This document shows positions 13,701 through 27,830 of a stretch of 64,000 bases of DNA, piece by piece. Both the position numbers and the translations under genes were made by a program. The notes under the pieces are model-generated. The model had not been told where the DNA came from. It did no database searches and worked only from the letters and a program-made list of their open reading frames with translations. Position 1 is the first letter of the stretch. Each line of letters begins with the position of its first letter. The stretch is from NCBI GenBank assembly GCA_030141605.1, contig JAQGDQ010000005.1, positions 485,758 through 549,757 of the forward strand. Direction: 5' to 3'. Source of the DNA: Tubiluchus corallicola. Its lineage: Eukaryota; Priapulida; Priapulimorpha; Priapulimorphida; Tubiluchidae.

Positions 13701-16700
13701 TTTATTGCTTTTTAATTTCCTCTACTTTAGAAGAAACAGTCAGATTTTGCACTTGGTTTTGCTGACATTGATAGTGATCTGGATGATGTATACGAATTTG
13801 TTGAGGAAGAAGATGATGATTACGAAACTCTGTCAGATTCTGAAGATGATTCAAGTATTCAAGAAATAACCCCAATGCTTAGACATGCAGGAAATGTGGG
13901 TGATACTAGGGACCTACAAATTTTTGAAAACAGTTTCACAAAAATGCATAAAAAAGTTGACATGGATGTGACAAAAGACTCTCCTGAGACAACAAGTGTT
14001 GAAGATATTGTCAAATGTTTGTTAAGTGATATACTAGCTGAAGTTGAGGTGCGTGTGATTCAACTTGAAGATGATGTAAGCTGTGTAGAGCCCGAAGATA
14101 AATGCAAGAAACTGATTGAATTAATAAGGGAAGAAGAATTTGGCGTTGGCATAGAGCTAAGTGAAGATGGAAAAAAACTGATGAAAAAACAACAGGAAAG
14201 ATTAGGCAGGAGTCTAGAAAGACTGTCCAAGGTAACAATGTTAACAGTGTGTAAGAGATGTAAACAAGTTGATGTATTTCAAAAATTCAAACTTTTTTTA
14301 AGAAAATAATAAAAATTGTCTGTTTTTGGATTCAGCAATAGTTTGATATATAAGTTCTTTGTCAATACTGGCCAATCCAGCAAAAAATAATTTCTAAGCT
14401 GATGCTTCAATGCTGTTTTTCTCAAATGACTAATGAAAAGAAATATGAAGCTGTTAATTGCAATTTTTACGCTTGGTATTTTTTTACTAGTGTGACCTTC
14501 CTAGTACTAAATTATTGATGTTCAGTATTTTGAACTCACAGCTATGTCAATCTGAAATTTACTGCATGCAAATTTCGTATAATCTTAATTAAAATTTGTT
14601 TTAATGCAATTAAAAAGGCTTGCTTGATTATTTGCTTTTGTCCAAGGAGCAGTTTTATTGTGTGTTTTAACACTTAATGTTAATGTCACAGGAATTGTAC
14701 AGCAAAGACACACACTTTGTTTTGGAGTTGATTCAAAATGCAGACGACAATGAATATCCATTGGAACTAAATGACATTCCCTCTATTACATTTATTGTCA
14801 ACAGAGATGAAGTCAGTGTTTTAAACAATGAATGTGGGTTTCAAGAAAAAAATATTCGTGCAGTATGTGATGTGGGTAAGACAACAAAAGGCAAACACAA
14901 ATATGGATATATTGGTGAGTTTTTCATGTTTTAATAGATTAGTACTTGGTCATTACAGTTGTAGCTATTAGAAATTAATAGTTACTCATGTGTTTGTACT
15001 TTTTTTACTTTGGAAATTTGTTTAGTTTTGAAGAAATTGAATTTTCTTTGAATTTATATTTTCGTCTGTTGTAAATTCTTAGTTTTGTTCGCATGTTACA
15101 TTGTGACGTGTATTCACTGTTTGCAAACAATTAGAAAATGGTTTTATTTAAATAACCATTTCAATATTTATACATTTTCTAGGACAAAAGGGCATAGGCT
15201 TCAAGTCAGTATTCAGAGTCACTAACAAGCCTGAAATTCACTCGAATGGTTATCATATGATGTTTGACTTGGAGTGTGGACCAATGGGCTATATCCTTCC
15301 TCACTGGTTGCCATGTGCCACCAACTGTCAAGACACAGCGTGAGTTGATTCACATTATGGCAGGTTTTGTATTCTGTGTTATTGTTACGGTATGTGAAAC
15401 ACTGACCTGCTGTTAGGCTGTGTCTAAAAGTTACAAGTAGCCTTAAAATAGAATTTTTGTTGCAAGTGTTAATTCACATTATAGCAGGTTTTGTTCGGTG
15501 ATATTGTTATGGCATGTTAAACGCAAACTAGATGTTAGGCTGCGTCTAAAAATTACAAATAGTTTAACAGTTGCGAATGTTATGGTTTTGTTTAGTTATG
15601 TTGTCGAAAATCTCTTCTTTTTTGCCAGTAGTGGTTAAATAATGCATAGTGCGATATTTTTGTGATGCTTTGAATTCAGTTTCAAAGTCATATTGACAAT
15701 GTAATATTTTTTCACACTCTATGTACACTATATTATACTGTGGGAACGTTTTGTGTTCACGTGGAGTTAGCTGCTAATTTGAATGTACGTTTACAGTGCT
15801 CAGTAATTTGCTAATTTACACAATTTTTAAGTTTGCAGTAACAATAACAATCACAATGACGTATTTACCTGTCTCAGTGTTCACTTGATTATATTGTTAT
15901 TACAATGATACTTGTAATTTTTGCACACTGAAAGTTATTGCTTTGTGCTTTCTTCAGAAAAGCCACAATAATTTCCAGTTATACTGCATATGATTTATAA
16001 TATCAAGTGTACTTCACATGTTGTTTCATTCTATCTTACTATTTTTTGGTTAATGTCTGTGTTTCTTAGTGAGGCATATGTGTATCAGCTGAATAATTTT
16101 TTGATAAAAATGTTCTTGCTGTTCGTTATTGTTGCAGCATTCAGTCTGCTAGACTATTGTTAATTACTGCTAGTTGCTCAAACTTTTGATTCTAATGTTA
16201 TGTTTATTTTATATAAAATGTAGTTGGACTACCAGAATAGTTTTACCTCTCAAGCCAAGTTTATGGGAGGAGACAAAACATACCCCAGAATCGCTAGCTT
16301 CTCGTTTCCATGATATCCACCCAGCTTTGCTTTTATTTCTCCACAGATTAAGAAAGATCATTGTTATAAATGAGGTAAATAAATGCAGCTTTTCCTTTCA
16401 CATGTCGTTCTGTGTATTTAGTAAATATATAATTTTTTTGCCAAAAAATGCTTGTGTTAAGTCAAAACGATATCATATCTAAAAAAATGTGCGTAAAAGT
16501 GATGCTGATTAAAAAAAATTATATCTTTCTTTACATGGCAAGTTTGCGTTTTAGATTATATGATTTAAGAAAAGGTTTTTAATGATGTCTTAACTACTAT
16601 TCTAGGTTGAGAATGCAACGTTGGCAATGCAACGCCGTGACCTGGATAATGGTATTGTCCAGATTCATCATAACACTGGTACTGACTACTGGCTAGTAGC

Positions 16701-19700
16701 TAAAAAACTTGTGGATGCCACGACAATATCATTAAAAGTAAGTGGTGTTGATTATTAGCTTTGTGACATGATAAATGCCATGAATTTGTAACACAGCACA
16801 GTGATTTCAACATTTTAAAGGGAGTTTAGCTCAGTCAGTAGCTGTAAGGACCCCACCCTTTGATAGGGGCTGCCATTTTAGTCTGATGTTATAGCACTAC
16901 TAAAAAGTCATTGCTGATAGAAAATTTATTTTTTGTAATTGTATATTTATTTAACTAAATTAAAGAAACACGAAGATTGTAGAAAAATAATTAATTGTTA
17001 AGCTTTAGCACTGGCATAGGAATAATATTTTTTGGTATAATTCCTTATTGAAAGCTCTTTTTTTGGCAATAGATTTTTATCTTTTGTGGCCTGGAATACA
17101 CACCCTTGTTAACTTTGTATTATTTCCATTATACTTGAGACTGTATAATTATTACATTTATGTTTTTATTGGACGTCAGGCAAAGTCTGGTATTGATGTT
17201 GAGTCATCTGAGATAGCACTTGCTTTTCCTGTTAGAAAACTGCAGCAGACGAGACTGGGATCTTTCCCATTAAAACAACCAGCATTTGCCTTCCTGCCAC
17301 TGCGAAGTTATGGATTTAGATTTATTATTCAAGGTAATGTGACTCAAACACGAGGTTTATTATTTAGTTGTGTATGCTGCATGGAATGACTTAAATTGAT
17401 CATTCTTGATAAGATATATCTCGTACAGGTAACCAGTATCTTTCACTAATAATTATTTTGTTGTTGGCTGTAAGCTGGTAGTTTATTAATAATGATAGAT
17501 CGAGACCTTTTGTTTGATGTATAGATCACCGCAAATGTAGCCGTCGTCCGGGCTGTAGCCTCGAATCTTATATATATATATATAAAACACAAATAATAGT
17601 AATATATAGATTGGCCTTTCTTGTAGGAGATTTTGATGTTCCATCATCTAGGGAAGATGTAGACAGTGACAGTGCTTGGAACCAGTGGCTTCGATGTCAA
17701 ATTCCATCTTTGTTTGTAGAGTCATTGGAATATTTTAAGGTATCATTACTAAATATTTTTTGTGTGAAAAAATGACAGATTTCATATAATAGCAAGTTTA
17801 AAAGGTGATTTTTTATGCTTGTAGAACCAGCCTGGGACAAGTGATATACAGGCCGTGTGCCAGTTTTTGCAGTTTATACCATTGGAGGACGAAATTCTCG
17901 GTTTTTTCAAACCAGTTGCTTCCGAGATTTTACATCAGTTGCGAGCTCAACCTTGCATTCCTACACAACCTTTTAAAGGTGCATTTTTCTAAATTTACAG
18001 AACAGAAATATAGTTCATAAGCTGTATTTGCATCTTGTCAATATGACCATAATATTGGTGCAGCTATACAGAGTGGTACATAATCTTTTGCTAAGAATAC
18101 CGAAACAGCGAATAACAGTATCAAACAATTTATTATAGCAAAAAGTTGCTAAAACAATAATCTATCATGCCCTCAAACTTTAGTGTGAAAGCCCCATATA
18201 TCTCCTACAGGCTGCAGTCTTAAGGTATATGATTGGAGCAATGACCTGAAAACTCTGGAATAATAGTATTAATTTTTTTCAATTCAATTGAATAGCCTGG
18301 AAATTCACCAGACCCAGCTGCCAACTGTGCCATACACATTTGAACTAATCCGAATGATAGAGTGGATGCTAAGATGATAAAAACTTGCCATTGATCAGTG
18401 TTCAACAGATAATCTTGTGAGACATGTTATAAATATGATGGAGGATCTTGACTTCTTCAAGTCACTGCTTCAGTCATATCCGCAAGATGTATGAGGCTTT
18501 CACATCAAAGATTTGCTATTGTTTGGCAGTACTTTGATGTGCTAAACTGATCTGTGCTAGTGCTTGTTGCTTTGTAACTCTTCGAAAAAGATTATGAACC
18601 ACCTGGCATACGTTGAGTGCTAGATGTACTAACTTTGTGTACAAATACTGCATTATCAGCTAATGAACATTAAATTGATGGGAGCTACTATTTGCTAGCC
18701 ATTAGTAGTACTGAAATTAGCACTTGTTGCATCAAACCACAACATTTTTTTATAAAATTCATTTAACTTAATGAATAGGTTTTTTGAGTTTCCTAATAAT
18801 GTTTGATCATTATCATAAAGTGTATTAGAGATGATGTGCCTTGTTTAGAAAAAGTTGTTTTGTGTTGTTGTTGATTGATATAATTTTGTGGACTAATGTC
18901 CTTAGGTTTTTCAGTCAAACAAGAGAAAGCATTTTTTCAAAAAGTCAACATTTCATTTCAAAAAAATGCTCATAATATATAAAAATTTAACACATTTTAA
19001 GTTCAAGCCTAAATTTTGCAGAAGGTACACGCTTTTAATCTTTGTAAGTTCTTTAAGCACCCTGTTGATTTACTTTCAGTCTGATGTACATTCAGAACAT
19101 GTAGTTTCATTTACATTGTCATTATAAATTCTTTTTCAGGAAAACAAGTTGAATGGAAAACTCCAAACCGAACAGTAATAGCTAGCAGCCCATTGCTGTA
19201 TGATGTTGTGAATCCTTCACTTTTACTTGAGTGTCTTGGCTTGTACTATGTTCACAGAGATGTTTCTGAGAGCTTGAACAATAGTTTGCTAACCAGTCTT
19301 GGTGCTCAAGTAGTTACTACACAGCATTTACTTGAAATAGGAAAGACATTAGCTGTCAGCCCCAGCATGATGCCTCCAGGTATTTTTCTTCTTTTTTTGT
19401 TATTACATGACATTTTTTTCTCTTTTACAATTACCGTTCATTAATTTTTTAAGGAAATGTAATATTTTGGAAGACTGATACACTTATAGTTCAGTGAATA
19501 ACATTGAATTTATTCAAACACAGATGTATTAGAGACACATATTGGTGGAAGCATACAACAGGTACAGCTAAGTCTATACTGATAACTAAATTGAACAAAC
19601 TGTAAATATTCGTAATACTATATTAGAGGTATATGCTACTCGCATATTATTATGCACTACTACAAACAGTTTGGTTAGAAATATACAAATAGGGAAACGG

Positions 19701-22700
19701 TGTTGAATTTCAAATGCTACAAATAAGAAACATAGCTATAAGATACATATAAGATACCATAAGAACAATAGATAAAGTATAAGATACTCATTCCACTATC
19801 ACTCGAATATTTCATGCTAATAAAACAAATTAAACTATAGTATTTGAAAGCATCTTACAGACATTCACTTTTGCAGATCTTAATCACAGCTATTGATGAT
19901 TAGCGAGAGCTAATTTTAGCAGCATACTTAGTATTATGTAGCACTTAACTGGTTTTCTCACTAATATGTTGTTAATTGGTGACTGGGTTTGTAAGCTATA
20001 TAATCGCAATAGCTGAAATCATAACACTAGTTAATTATTTTTCATGCATGTTTTGCTTCCACCTAAAGATGACATATATTGATGTACTAAATACTGAGCT
20101 GTTTATTCATTTAGTGTGTTAATTTTACAAAAAATTGCAAAAATTTGTTTGCCTTTCATGCTTTTACCATTATTAAAACAATGGCAAAAACTGCATTTTT
20201 GTTTTGCCAAAATTTTTATCTCGCTAACAATACCTTTTCTGTGTACATTGCTTTTCTAGTTGATCACATTAGCATTGTTTGCAAATGGCTTGCCTGTCTC
20301 TACCACAGTTTGGAAGAATTTCAAGACAATAATGCTATATTTGACCAGCTGAGACAATTGCATGTTATACCCCTAATGAACAAAACATGGGTGCGCCTTC
20401 TGGACAATACAGTCTTTTTTCCGCTGAGTGATTTACAACATACACATAGGAAGCAATCAGGTATATAAACTCTTGATTTAGTGCATAACTGAACTATGTG
20501 CTGTTGCTGTAACTTGGTATAATGAAATGTATTTTACACCATACTTATTTTCAGTTGTTGCATTTAGATGAGATAGTTTTGTTAAGTACATATGTTTATA
20601 GTAATTATAAGCTGAGCAGTAGTACATTTGTAAGAATAATCAGGTTGTGCAAAAAATGTGCCAAAGTTTTTTTTCACAATATTATAAGAAGAAAATAAAG
20701 GAATTGGTTGAAAATTACTACAATTGTGTTACAAATGCTTATGGATAAATACATAAAATTCAGGTCATTCCAACTGTGTTTTTTCAAAAGATAAAGAAAT
20801 TTAAAATGAACAAGTAAAAAATACCAAAAAAATCTTGTTTGTCACTATTGCTAAAATTTACAGCAAGTCCTTTATGTGCATGTCACCCATTTTAATTACA
20901 TGCCTAAATAAAGGCATTTCTTTCAACAACTGTTTCTCACTTCTTTAAGGGGTATTTGGTCCCTGCACTCACTTTTTGTCTTTAGTTCCTTTACATCAAA
21001 TAGCTCTGCATGGCCATCATACAGTTTCTTTTTAAGGAAATTCTAGATACTGTAATCCAAAGATTAATACAGTAGGCGCCGCTTAATACACTCACTTTGG
21101 GGCCGACGTGTTTTGACCCAATTAGCCGACTGAACCTATTAAGCAATGGGTGTAGTATTACAGGTATAGAAGTATGAGTCATCAGCCTTTTATGCACTGC
21201 AACAGTTTTTAATGAATTTTAGAAACAAACTAATCCCAAAATTCCTTTGTGCAGTTAAAAATTAGAAAAAATATTTTAAAATATTAATTTATATAAATGA
21301 ATTAGCAATAAGTTAAAAAGTATACTCTAAATCACAGACTTTTCTAAGTCTGTTTATTTGCAAAAGTTACAAAAATTCCTTCAAGGTTGGCTGCTTCTTT
21401 TTCTTGCGAAGAAGTTGGCCCACAAAGCTGTCGTAATTATAAAAATGTTGAAAATCTGTTGTTGTAAACGGTAGCAGAGCAGGTAAGCAAAACCGCTACG
21501 CTAGCCTATTAGCGCATGATAAGCGTTACTGCTTATCAACAAAATGGTACTTAAATTGATTGTTTCTGGATACATAGTGCACAAAAGGGAAGTAAAGGTG
21601 ACATAGAAGTAGGAAAGGTTCTTTGGACACATACAAATATCTCATTTTAAGTAGATGAAGGAAAAATATCGAGTCTTTTAAGCAGAGTTATTTGAGTCAA
21701 TTATCGATAGTTTTATGTATATTAGAATAGAAGCGGCCCGTTCTAGGCGTTTTTGAGTCAATCAAGCGATTGAGTCTATTAACCGTGAGTCTGCTAAGTG
21801 GCACTGTAGCATTAATCCAAAGCATTTTTTCTTGATGATAAATCTATCTTTATCAGCATTTCATTTTCTGTAGTGAAGATCATGATGGTTGATTTCTTTG
21901 TTGTTTTATTGCCATGTCTTGATTGCTTTATACTCCAGTGCGGCTGTTTCTCAATTATTAATTATTAACTAACGTTGTTTCAGCATTTAAATTTTTAGCA
22001 TGGAAAAGTTTGTCAGCTATAACCCAAAAACTGCTAAACCTATAAACTTGTAACTTTCACACCTGAACGTGGAACTACTTAGTGGCTTGGCCTGTGTTGT
22101 TATTTCCGTATTTGTGGCAATTTTCATCTGTCGGTAACATAACTTGGATCAGCCTGTTGTTATATTTTATAACTCAAAACTATATCTTGTCTTTCATTTG
22201 TTGTTGGACCAAGTTACAAATGATTAATTTGCCTATTCCAGTGATTTCAGAAGCTTTGCAAGCAGACGTGAATACTATTGACCCAGAGCTGTTTTCCCAT
22301 CAGGATAAAATTTTAACTTTACAAGTCCAGAAAATATTGGAACATTTGGGAGTTAAACAACTTCAACCATTTGATATTGTCATTCACCATATTATACCTA
22401 CATTGAAAAGTGAAACGTGGAAGGTTTGTCACTATTATGTACTGAATTGAGCACAGGCTAGTATTAATTGTAGTCTGTTGTTTTAGCGCAACAAGAATAG
22501 TCACTAATTTGTCTTTTGTGCCTTCGGCTATTTAACACGTTGAAGGAAGATTGTTGAAGATTTATCATGTTGAAGATACTGTTTGCGCATATGAATATAG
22601 CTATGACACCTCTGCCAGTTTACTGTCTCATCTCAGAGGATTATCTTTGATACTAAGCATGGTCAAACTGTATAAAAACTGCAGTGTACCCAACTGTATA

Positions 22701-25700
22701 AAAACTATTGTTTAAATGCATGAATATCGGAAGATAGAGCTGTAAGCAGATTTTGTAGGGACTGTTTGTTCTTTGTTCACAATTAAATTTGATGTGCATA
22801 GTTTACCAGTTTGTCAAAGAACATAATGGTTCTGTTACGTGTACCTGAAAGAACACTGCTATTAAGCACGAGAAACGTAGAATTTGTTCACTGCTTTGTC
22901 TTTCTCATTTTGATTCAGGAAAAGTCCTTGAAAATCTTAGAATACTACGTTGTATATGTCAAAGAACAGATGGAAAAGTCATCAAATGTAAACTTATGGG
23001 AAGAGGTACAGCCGGTTTTGAAACTTCGGACAAACCATGGTGTAGTGGCTCCTGCAGAGCAGTTCATTTACTTTTCTACTCATTATGGGAACAAACTTGA
23101 TTTGAGTCAGCAGCTGCCAGGTATTTTTAGAAGTTGTCTCTTTAGTTACACAATGTAACTAGTGGATTTTATAAGTAACATTAGAATTGAGCATTCCAAT
23201 TACTGTTATGTTTATGTTGTTCTCGGATCCAGCATAGACACTATTATAGGGATGAACCGAAGTGTCAAATGACCTACCAAAACAAAACTGAATTTTGACC
23301 ATATCATAAGCTAAACTGAACACAAGCCAAATTGTAAGGGTGCACTGTAAACTGAATTAATCGAAGCTGACTTTTTACTTATTGTGAAAATGAAACCGAA
23401 TTTGAATTTTAGGCAATTTTGATAACAGAATATTGATTCTTAAGGTAACATTATACAAATAGCCCTAAAGTACACCTGTTTGTTTTTATACATGATTCTG
23501 ATAAAAATTAAAATGGCCTTGTTGTTTCATTACTGCCAAACTTTATATGGTAGAGTGAACAATCACGTACCCAAGTTTGATTTTTACTGCCTGTGTAAGC
23601 ACTTGAGTTAATGCTTAGGCACGAACAAGGCCACATTTTTCACAGTCACAGAATGACAAATTTACTAAAAGTAAAAACTTTCCTGACCCTGATGCCACTA
23701 CCATAATCGTGAAGAACTTCAGCGATCAGCATGTGCCACACCAGCATGAAACAAAATTTCTTTCATTTTTTAATAATTGCTAAAAGTCTACGTCAACAAA
23801 ATTGAGCAGCACGTAGACAAAATTTTTTTCATAATTAGTCTTCATAAACAGAAACCTAACAGTAGTCATTAGCATTAAATTTATAAGTTTAGCATAGGAT
23901 ATCATATGTGCAGTCTGGAAATAACATGGCACACAAAAGGAAGGTAAAGTAAGTTTACTTAATAATATGAAAATGAAAATTCGGCCATAGATTTCCGGAA
24001 ACCCAAATTTGCTAATAGCACCCGAACCAAATTACAACAAATTTGATAATGCACTTTTCTACTGAACTGAAACATACCATAATTGATAACGCACTTTTCT
24101 ACTGAACTGAAACATACCATAATTGATAATGCACTTTTCTACTGAACCGAAACATACCATAATTGATAATGCACTTTTCTACTGAACTGAAACATACCAT
24201 AATGTTTAATTCGGTGACTGACAATTCAACAAATCTGAAATTCGGTACATTCCCACACCGTCGACAAAATGTGGAACATTTTCTTATTTTAAATATTAAA
24301 CAGTGCTTGTCATCCAGTGATGTCTATGACTGTTGGGCAAATTTTCATGTGTCTTAGAAGTAAGTTTCATTAAGGCTATCTCACTGTAGTAGGTTTTGGT
24401 TCTTTGGAAATTATATTAATATCATATACTGTTACTCCGGATAGAGGTTTTTGCCAGATAGCGAATACTGGATGTCGTCGAATATTTCTTCAAACCAGAT
24501 AGATTAGCTAAATTCAAATGAATATTTGGATAATGAAAAATAGTAATTGTTTTTGTGAATAGTAAATAGTAGCTTTAGCATTTTTGTTTAGTCTGTCACC
24601 TTAGTTGACCCTAGTTTACACACTTTAAGGCACTATTAAGCAAAATCTGAAGGAGAATAAATAAATAAATAACTCAATGTTATTTATATATTTATTATAT
24701 AAATATATATTAAGTTTGATGTTGCTACCCATTACTGTGGCTTTTTTTACTTGTAAATTTATGTATTTGTAATTTTGTGCATTTTGTTTGGCTGTTAAGT
24801 GTAGCACAAATATTTAGCTACATTTATAATGATAGTGTTTTTGTCGGGCCACTACTGCGCGATATACCATATTCCCGCATACAAACGGAAACAAAATGCA
24901 GTGAAATTTCCGTCAAACACATACATAGCCTAACACAATCTCTGAATTTTCTTTTTGTAATATTTTATTTATTTATCTGCAGCTGCTGAATTATTCGAAA
25001 ACCGTTATCAATGGCATATCATAAAAGCTGGAAACTAAAAAATATTCGAGAATATGAAAGCTTTGTAACTGCTGAATAATATCAGACACAAATAGCTGGA
25101 AACTCTCGTGAATATCACAATTTTTTGGATACGAGTCGAATATCCAGTTATCATTTTATTGTTGGTGTGCAAATGGCGTTTTTTGAACGCGCTTTTACAA
25201 GTATTAATTTTAAAATTTCACTTCATTATTGCTAGTCTGATCTAATTGTTATTGAGTGAGTCTCAATCATTTTTGAGACTGAAATTATTTTTGAACATTT
25301 CTAAACCTACTTTCCAGCAATTCTGATATACTAATGAGTATAGTGGAATTAAGGGATGACATCAGTAGGGGCATTTAATTGGTATTACATTTGTATTGAA
25401 GGCTATGATTGGACACTGCTAGATCCTTGCTACTTGGTGCATGATGAAAACTGGCAAAACTGGAGAAGGTTTTTTGCCAAACTTGGCGTCCAAGACTTTT
25501 TAACTGCTACTAGAGATGAAAGAGTTATAACCAGAGACAATGCTGTAAGTTATTAATTCGGACTCCCAGATTTTATTTATACTTATTTTTAATAAAATTT
25601 CTCTAATTTAAGTTTTTGCGTGAGTATGTTTAAACATAACAAAAAAATTTTCAGTCTGTCTCTCCTTGGAGTTCACTTGTGGAAACTTGGCCAGAGACGG

Positions 25701-27733
25701 AAGACCAACAGTACCTCATCAAAGACTGGCGATCAAAGGAACTCATGTGCCTGCTTAAAAAAAACCATATGCCTAACACAATGCGTAATCAGATGACACA
25801 TTTGTGTACAGTACTTGATAAGGTATTGGTGTTTATTATAATTAATTTTATCACCTGGACTATAAAGCATTTTGCCATTTTTCTCATCTTTTTTCTTAAT
25901 CATCAATATATTTTCCTGAGGATTTCTGAAACTAAGTCTGAAGACATCATTTGCTTTGTTTAATCTTATTTTTAACTTCGGTTTATTTTAGACTTTTAGA
26001 CTTAATGATCTATCTAACAACAATTTTGGAAAAGCATTTATTGGGTGTTGCAACTTTTTAGTTTTAACCCCTTGAAAAGTGATATTAATCATACTACATT
26101 TTCTGTGTTAGGAGTGGGATACTGGTGCTAGATTTAAACAGTATACCGAAGCAGAGGTTTGTGATGGTGATGGTAATGTCTTATGTACCACAGTGTCCAG
26201 CTTTAGTTTGCTACTTAAAACTACACCTTGGTTACCAACAGTCAATTTTCGTGGTAACAGCCAGGAGACACTGTCCATTCCACATAATGTTTATCTAAAC
26301 GTTCCGGAGATTAAAAAGCTACTAACTGAACATGCTTTGTATTTGAAAGGTAAGGAGGAATCATTTTTGTGCTGTGTTGAGAAGTGGGTTGGTAAAAAGC
26401 CATATGCATAGTTCACAATTTCCCTAAGATTTTTCAGTAAAAATCCATAGAAAGTGAAAAGGACTTCAGTTTGTGTATGAGTTGTCTTTCATGTATGATG
26501 AATGAAAAATCACACAATTAAAAAACAAAGAAAATTAAAAAAGAAAGAGTCATAGTTTTTCGAAATTTAGATTTTTTACTAAGAAAATTCGATCACTGTT
26601 AAACAGATTTTCCTGTCCCTGTTGACTGTTTAATTGAACTCATTGAATTTGCACAAAAAATTCTTACTTTCAATTCAATAGGCAATTTCTTTGAAAAAAT
26701 ATTTCGGCCATGGGTAACCCTCTATCACCTGTTCTGACTATCTATTTTTAGAACTCATTGAATCTCACATTTTACTTCTTTAAGCGATACAAGAAAGTGA
26801 TGATGTTCAGATTTTGACGATTTGCTCTGAAGATGGAACAGATTGTGATGATAACTGTCGAATGTTAAATGGATTTTAACATTAAATTGTGTAAAACATT
26901 ATGATCATTGTCATAATTTGCAAAAATGATCAGTTGCTTTTAATAATGGTTAATGCAGCTAATTCTGCTGGGACAGTTTAATTAGATATGCACTTTTTAT
27001 ATGTAGGACTACAAGCCTATTAGGGCACATAGTAAAAAAAACCTAGAATACTCAACTTTAAACTGTAAATCGGCTGTTAACTTCAACAAACAGTACTCTT
27101 GCTTTTTGTACCCTAAATGTATTCAAGTGACCTGAATTATACAAAGTTTATCTGTCACTCATATGTCTTTATAACATTGTCTTATTCCGTCTTTTATTTG
27201 TGTTGTTATTAAAAGCAAATTATTAAACTAACAAATAATGCAATTTTTTATATTGAATCTTGTCTTAAGGTTGTTTGTGACTACATTTCTTTTGTCTTGC
27301 ATATAAATTTAGCATGTGTTAGGCAAGCACTACAATCTCCCGTGAAAATTTTTCTCATGCTGTAATTTGGCTGAAATGGTGCCCAATGTGACCAACAGTC
27401 AAGTTTGTCTTGTGTCCACTTGTGACTAGTGATGTTTTGTTTTGAGCATATATCTGAGCACTACTAATCATGCTCTACACACTGCCCCTACATAAGCCCC
27501 TTTCCTTGTGCTCAAATATTACATTAAATGGTTATTTATATTCATCTGAAGAAGATCTACAGTTGCTGTTCAAAGCATTGTTTCTTTCCTTTTTCTTGTT
27601 TCTTAAATGTGGAACTTATTATTCATCGTCACTGTTCTTGTCATTTAAGAATTTTAAGAATTTATTTATATTGTCATTCATGTAGTTACTTAGGATTTAA
27701 TGAAATGATATCATATAATTGCGAAGCAGCACG

Positions 27734-27830
<97 letters not shown>

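Noticed and set aside
16818-16895. tRNA-like A-box (GGGAGTTTAGCTCAGTCAGT)
   Set aside because: No B-box at the right distance and no stems; at most a very decayed SINE head or chance.
24043-24202. Resemblance to a CRISPR array
   Set aside because: The 40-bp units are directly adjacent with no unique spacers, in an animal intron: plain tandem repeat.
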